Positions 59,669 through 64,000 of a stretch of DNA of 64,000 bases are shown one piece after another. The stretch is from contig NC_081807.1 in NCBI RefSeq assembly GCF_030704535.1, forward strand, positions 1,281,001 through 1,345,000, written 5' to 3'. The stretch's first letter is position 1, and each line of letters opens with the position of its first letter. Origin of the DNA: Vitis vinifera. Its lineage: Eukaryota > Streptophyta > Magnoliopsida > Vitales > Vitaceae. Below the pieces are notes generated by a model. The model saw only the letters and a program-made list of their open reading frames with translations, searched no databases and was not told the origin of the DNA. The position numbers and the translations under genes are program-made.

Positions 59669-62600
59669 ATGGGGGTGTCGGACAATACGAGAGGATTGAT
59701 ACTGGCAATGGCGTCGAGCGCTTTCATTGGCTCCAGCTTCATCTTGAAGAAGAAGGGTCTCAAGCGCGCTGCTGATTCCGGTACACGCGCAGGTGAGCTT
59801 GATTGTGATTATGTAATTCAATTGTGATATCAGTTGTTCTATGTGTCTATGATGTTGGATTTTATCATACGAATTTCTAATCTACCTTCCCGGAGCTCAT
59901 TCACTGGGGAATTGGAGGAAAATGAAAATGTTGTTGCTCCCTTCATTATTATCAGTAAGATGGGGAAAGACGAGGAAGGAAATGAAAATTGGAATCTACA
60001 TAATTCTAAACTCACTGATTTGAAGGCAAATATTGTGTTCATATTTACTGTTTTCTTGTTCAGGGGCACAATCTGGTTTATTAATCGGGTCCATTATGTC
60101 AATTAGAAATACTAGTGTGTATCTGGGTAATTCTTCCGCTTCAAAAAATAAAGGAAAAGTGGAAAAAAAAAAGTGTTCCTTCTGAGCAAGCTGAAGCTAG
60201 GATTGGTTTCTATCGATATAGAAGTACCCTAAGACAATTGAAACCTTATTTTCATTTTAGAGAAATGCTGGATAATTAAAACTACCCAAAACTTGAATCT
60301 TAAATTTTTGTGATGGTTCAAGATTTCATGATGGTGGGAGGGTTCCATTTTGGCCACTCTCAGTACCATATACAATAAGGTCATATCTGCCTTTCTAAAT
60401 CAATTGACACATGAATAAGTTTTGCACTTAGTATGTTGGTTTAAAATTAATTACTTTGTTTATGAACCGAATGGATCATTTTATTTGAATGCTGCATGCT
60501 TCTTTTTGTTCATATAATGAACTTTCATTTTTTAATAATGTAGGAGTTGGAGGTTACACTTACTTGCTTGAGCCTCTTTGGTGGGCAGGAATGGTTTTGA
60601 GTAAGTATATTGAACATCACTGCTAGTTAATTCTTTTTTCCCTTCCAATTATCATATCACTTAAATGATAATGATACTTCCGGTGCACTGTGTTTGCCAC
60701 TATATCTCTGTAGCTGGTTTTTTGTTTCTTACTTGTATACTTCCGGTATACTATGTTCACCACTTTAGTTTGACACTCTTTATATATATATATATATATA
60801 CACACACATACTCTCTTATTTGCCTATCAAGAAAAAAAATTCTCTGAAATGATAGTCGGTCAATGTATATTAATCTTGGATTGTGAAATTTCTTGTCAAA
60901 TAGTGATTGTTGGAGAGGTTGCAAACTTTGTTGCCTACGTTTATGCTCCAGCAGTTCTGGTGACCCCCCTTGGTGCGTTGAGTATAATTATTAGGTAATA
61001 ATGCAGGTGCTTCAAAGGTCTTGTTTGTGCTAAATTATTAAAATAAAAGTGGAATTTTCTTTTTCTCTTTTATTTTAGAACTAACATGTTTGATATATGT
61101 GAATAGTGCCATTTTGGCGCATTTCATGTTGAAGGAACGGCTACAGAAAATGGGTGTTCTGGGATGTGTTTCATGCATTGTGGGATCAGTAGTGATTGTA
61201 ATCCATGCACCTCAAGAACACACTCCAAATTCGGTACAAGAAATCTGGGCTCTGGCAACTCAACCAGGTTCCGGGTTTAGACATTTCTTTTTATCTTAAG
61301 TTCTACTCTTTTTTTTCACCTTATTAGTTGAAGAAATAACTAATGCTTTTGTTGCTTTTCTTTTTCTGTTGACAGCATTTCTAATATATGTAGCAGCTAC
61401 ATTATCCGCAGTATTGGCTTTGATCTTGTATTTTGAACCTCGATATGGACAGACAAATATACTGGTTTACTTGGGCATTTGTTCATTAATGGGTTCACTT
61501 ACGGTAATTATGTTGCCTTTTTAAGTCTCCAAGTAGCTAGGGGCACTCTGTTTTTTGGAGGTTTATGGCTTTTCATTTCATTGTAACATTTGCTACTCTG
61601 TTCGGTGCTCAGTCTTTGGAACATTTCTCTTGCTGTTCTGCAGGTTGTAAGCATAAAGGCTATTGGAATTGCTATAAAGCTTACTCTGGAGGGGATAAGT
61701 CAAGTTGCTTATCCTCAAACTTGGTTTTTCCTTACTGTTGCAGCAGTCTGTGTCATCACGCAGTTAAACTATCTGAATAAGGCAAGTCTAGCATTATCAA
61801 TGCTGGAAGTGTTATGATTTTAATAATGTTTATTTCTATTCTTTAGTAAGTCATTGCTTTCTTGTTTTTGAGTATTTGACCTATGGTTCAAAGTTACAGT
61901 ATTTTCACTGACTTAGTAGGTCCCAAGGCAGATTATATTGAGCTATATGTGCAATATGTTAGTTAAAAGCTCAAAAACTTATAAAAAGAGTAGTGAAAAT
62001 TCTTAGAAAAATAATTACAATTTGATTGACTCGACAACTAATAGCAAAGAAACCATCTATCATATTTGATTGATTCAATAGTTATAAAAGCATCTGTTAT
62101 CCCAGTTTTACACCCAATACTGATTTTTGATTACTGTTATATCAACACATTGAAATTTTAACTTGCTGAAAAAAAAATTAGTTTGTGCTGTCAAAAAAAG
62201 AAGATAAAAAATAGAAAGAAATGTGTTTAATAACAACTTGATAATTGTCTGAAAATAAGTAATTATGAATTTCTTGTTCATAATAATTTGTTGAAGTGTT
62301 TTTTCTTGTTCCTAGTCAAGGATTGAGACATTTTCCTTGATTAATGTGGAGATTCTATGAGAAATGCAAAGATTCTCGGGATTTTTACCCCCTCTCATTT
62401 GCATTGGATCCAAATTGAGTTGTTACATCAAGTTTTATCATGAGTGAGCCAAGATGAGTGATTCGTATTCGAGTTAGGACTAAATTGCTATTGAACTACA
62501 CAATACTCAATTTGCGTCTTAGACTAGCTGCAGTCTTATCAGAGAATCATGACTTGACTGTCTCTCTATAAGACATTAATTCTCAACTTAGCATATTATT

Positions 62601-64000
62601 TTTCATTAAACCTTGACAATCATGCCTTAAAATGCCTATCTGCTATGTTGCATGCTTACCCGCACTATTTAACACATGAAAAATCATATATCATGTTTTG
62701 AGATTTTGGGTTAGTTACATTGATTATATAAGGTATAGATGATTTCAATGTGTCCAAAGTCAAAAAAATACTTGGGATGCATCTCATGCTTGCTAGTTAG
62801 CGTATTGCTGTATTTAAAATATTTTCCTTGGATTTTGGACATGTTTTGGAAACTTACAACAAGTGAACAATTAGGTCAAAGAACCCTATGCATTGTTGCA
62901 GGCAATAGTCATTCCCAGGAGACTACTATATGCCATATATGATGTATTGTTGTATAGAGGATTGCAATCTCTAGCACTGCCAAATCTCCTGAAACTTAAC
63001 AAAGCAAAAAACTTCCAATCCATTTGCTTCTTGCTTGCCCATCCAATTTAATTCAATTTTTGTACCCTGTTGATTATATTGCAAGCCTGTAGGGCTTTAC
63101 AGAAGATTGATGCATTTTGGTTTTCAACTTCCAGTTTTCAATACCACCATGTTAATTAAATATATTTCTCAAGCTTACAATATTTTGAACCTAGAAGTGC
63201 TTGATGACCATCATGATACTTCATTTGCAATAGTCATAATTAAAATTTTATCTAGGAATCTGCAAAACTTTTCAGTCATTGTGATTGAACTTTCCCTAGC
63301 TCCCTTAATGTTGACAAAAATCTGAAAGCTGTGATTCCACTTTATTGAGCTGAGATGTGTAACTTACACAAGCTTGAATGATTATGTTGTGTGCCATTTC
63401 TCCTAATTGGTTTGTTAGCTATTTGGTGAATGTAGTTTAAGTGAACAGGCTCTTGCAATTCTCGTGTTGGCTGATGTTTATAGCTTCTTTGTTCCAGGCG
63501 CTGGATACATTTAATGCAGCAATTGTTTCTCCAATTTATTATGTCATGTTCACAACTCTGACTATAAGTGCAAGTGCAATAATGTTCAAGGTAGATTGCT
63601 GAATCTATTTACTTGGTGTTGTTTCTGAAGCTGCATTATCGGGTTCTTATGATTACAAGAAATAATGAGCATAAATCTTATTCTTTGCATGTGCTCTGCA
63701 GGATTGGTCAGGTCAGAATGCAAGCAGCATAGCTTCAGAGATATGTGGATTCATCACTGTCCTTTCAGGAACAATCATACTGCATGCAACAAGGGAACAG
63801 GAACCAGCTACTGCATCAGGTACAAATTGACCAATTTATTTTTATTATTATTATTATTTTTATCTTACAGACCCAAGATTTTAGTCCCAAGGATTGTCCT
63901 TTGTTAGTCCAAATATTTATCCTCCAAATACAGATCAGCCTAATTCTTACGCATCTATCTGTTAGATCTGTAAGCCATTCTCATAAAGCAGTTATGAACA
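59669..64000 (+). CDS. NIPA: NIPA-family (DUF803) magnesium transporter, 3' end beyond window
   Basis: Eight exons join in phase: 59669-59792, 60544-60600, 60904-60994, 61107-61267, 61376-61503, 61644-61781, 63498-63590, 63702-63819. These give 303 codons plus one base; the last donor (GT at 63820) leads to at least one more exon outside the window. NIPA proteins are multi-pass membrane proteins of the drug/metabolite transporter fold, thought to carry Mg2+ at endomembranes or the plasma membrane. Family marks are [23 protein letters not shown] at the start, then [80 protein letters not shown] and [11 protein letters not shown]. About nine hydrophobic segments are visible. The ATG at 59669 was chosen because the family N-terminus begins MGxSDN. 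Intron 6 (61782-63497) begins with GC rather than GT. Confidence 0.94.

Noticed and set aside
1-64000. A new defence, biosynthetic or other multi-gene system
   Set aside because: The genes are unrelated housekeeping or wall genes in an ancestral order; the remaining DNA is transposon, organellar or plain AT-rich sequence.

Overview
This window is nuclear DNA from a eudicot plant. Genes have GT-AG introns, open reading frames are sparse outside short exons, there is an intron-containing tRNA-Tyr, and the introns are packed with L1-type LINE copies. That intron load and the protein sequences make a grapevine-like (Vitis) genome my best guess, but species is an inference.

Layout, left to right. 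(1) 1-13.5 kb: three proline-rich cell-wall protein genes in tandem on the + strand (1089-2913, 7814-9068, 11054-12308). Each has a signal peptide, an Ole e 1-type cysteine domain, one short intron at the same place, and a long Pro/Lys/Tyr-rich tail. The last two are a very recent duplicate pair. Between the first and second lie an intron-containing tRNA-Tyr gene, a decayed copy of it, and two foldback MITEs sharing one terminal repeat. (2) 13.5-56.3 kb: one gene, NUP188 (nuclear pore inner-ring/adaptor nucleoporin). I could join 32 exons in phase from ATG 13535 to TGA 56320, giving 5,964 bp of CDS (1,987 codons plus stop) in 42.8 kb of genomic DNA. The introns hold LINE fragments, an organellar insertion carrying plastid matK beside mitochondrial atp4, a near-full-length LINE nested in a solo LTR, and hAT-like and MULE-like elements with target-site duplications. 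(3) 57358-57876: an intronless cytosolic cyclophilin with G-boxes upstream. (4) 59669 to the right edge: a NIPA-type magnesium transporter (eight exons seen, 3' end outside the window), including one GC-AG intron.

The gene order PRP - NUP188 - cyclophilin - NIPA matches, from memory, the Arabidopsis order At4g38770 (PRP4) - At4g38760 (NUP188) - At4g38740 (ROC1) - At4g38730 (NIPA/DUF803), so the block looks like conserved microsynteny. The genes do not form a functional pathway: wall structure, nuclear pore, protein folding and Mg transport are independent jobs.

I found no new biological system. The most unusual items are the plastid-to-mitochondrion-to-nucleus mosaic in NUP188 intron 4, a 36-bp copy of NUP188 exon 11 lying beside a LINE tail in intron 12, and the LINE-in-LTR nest in intron 14.
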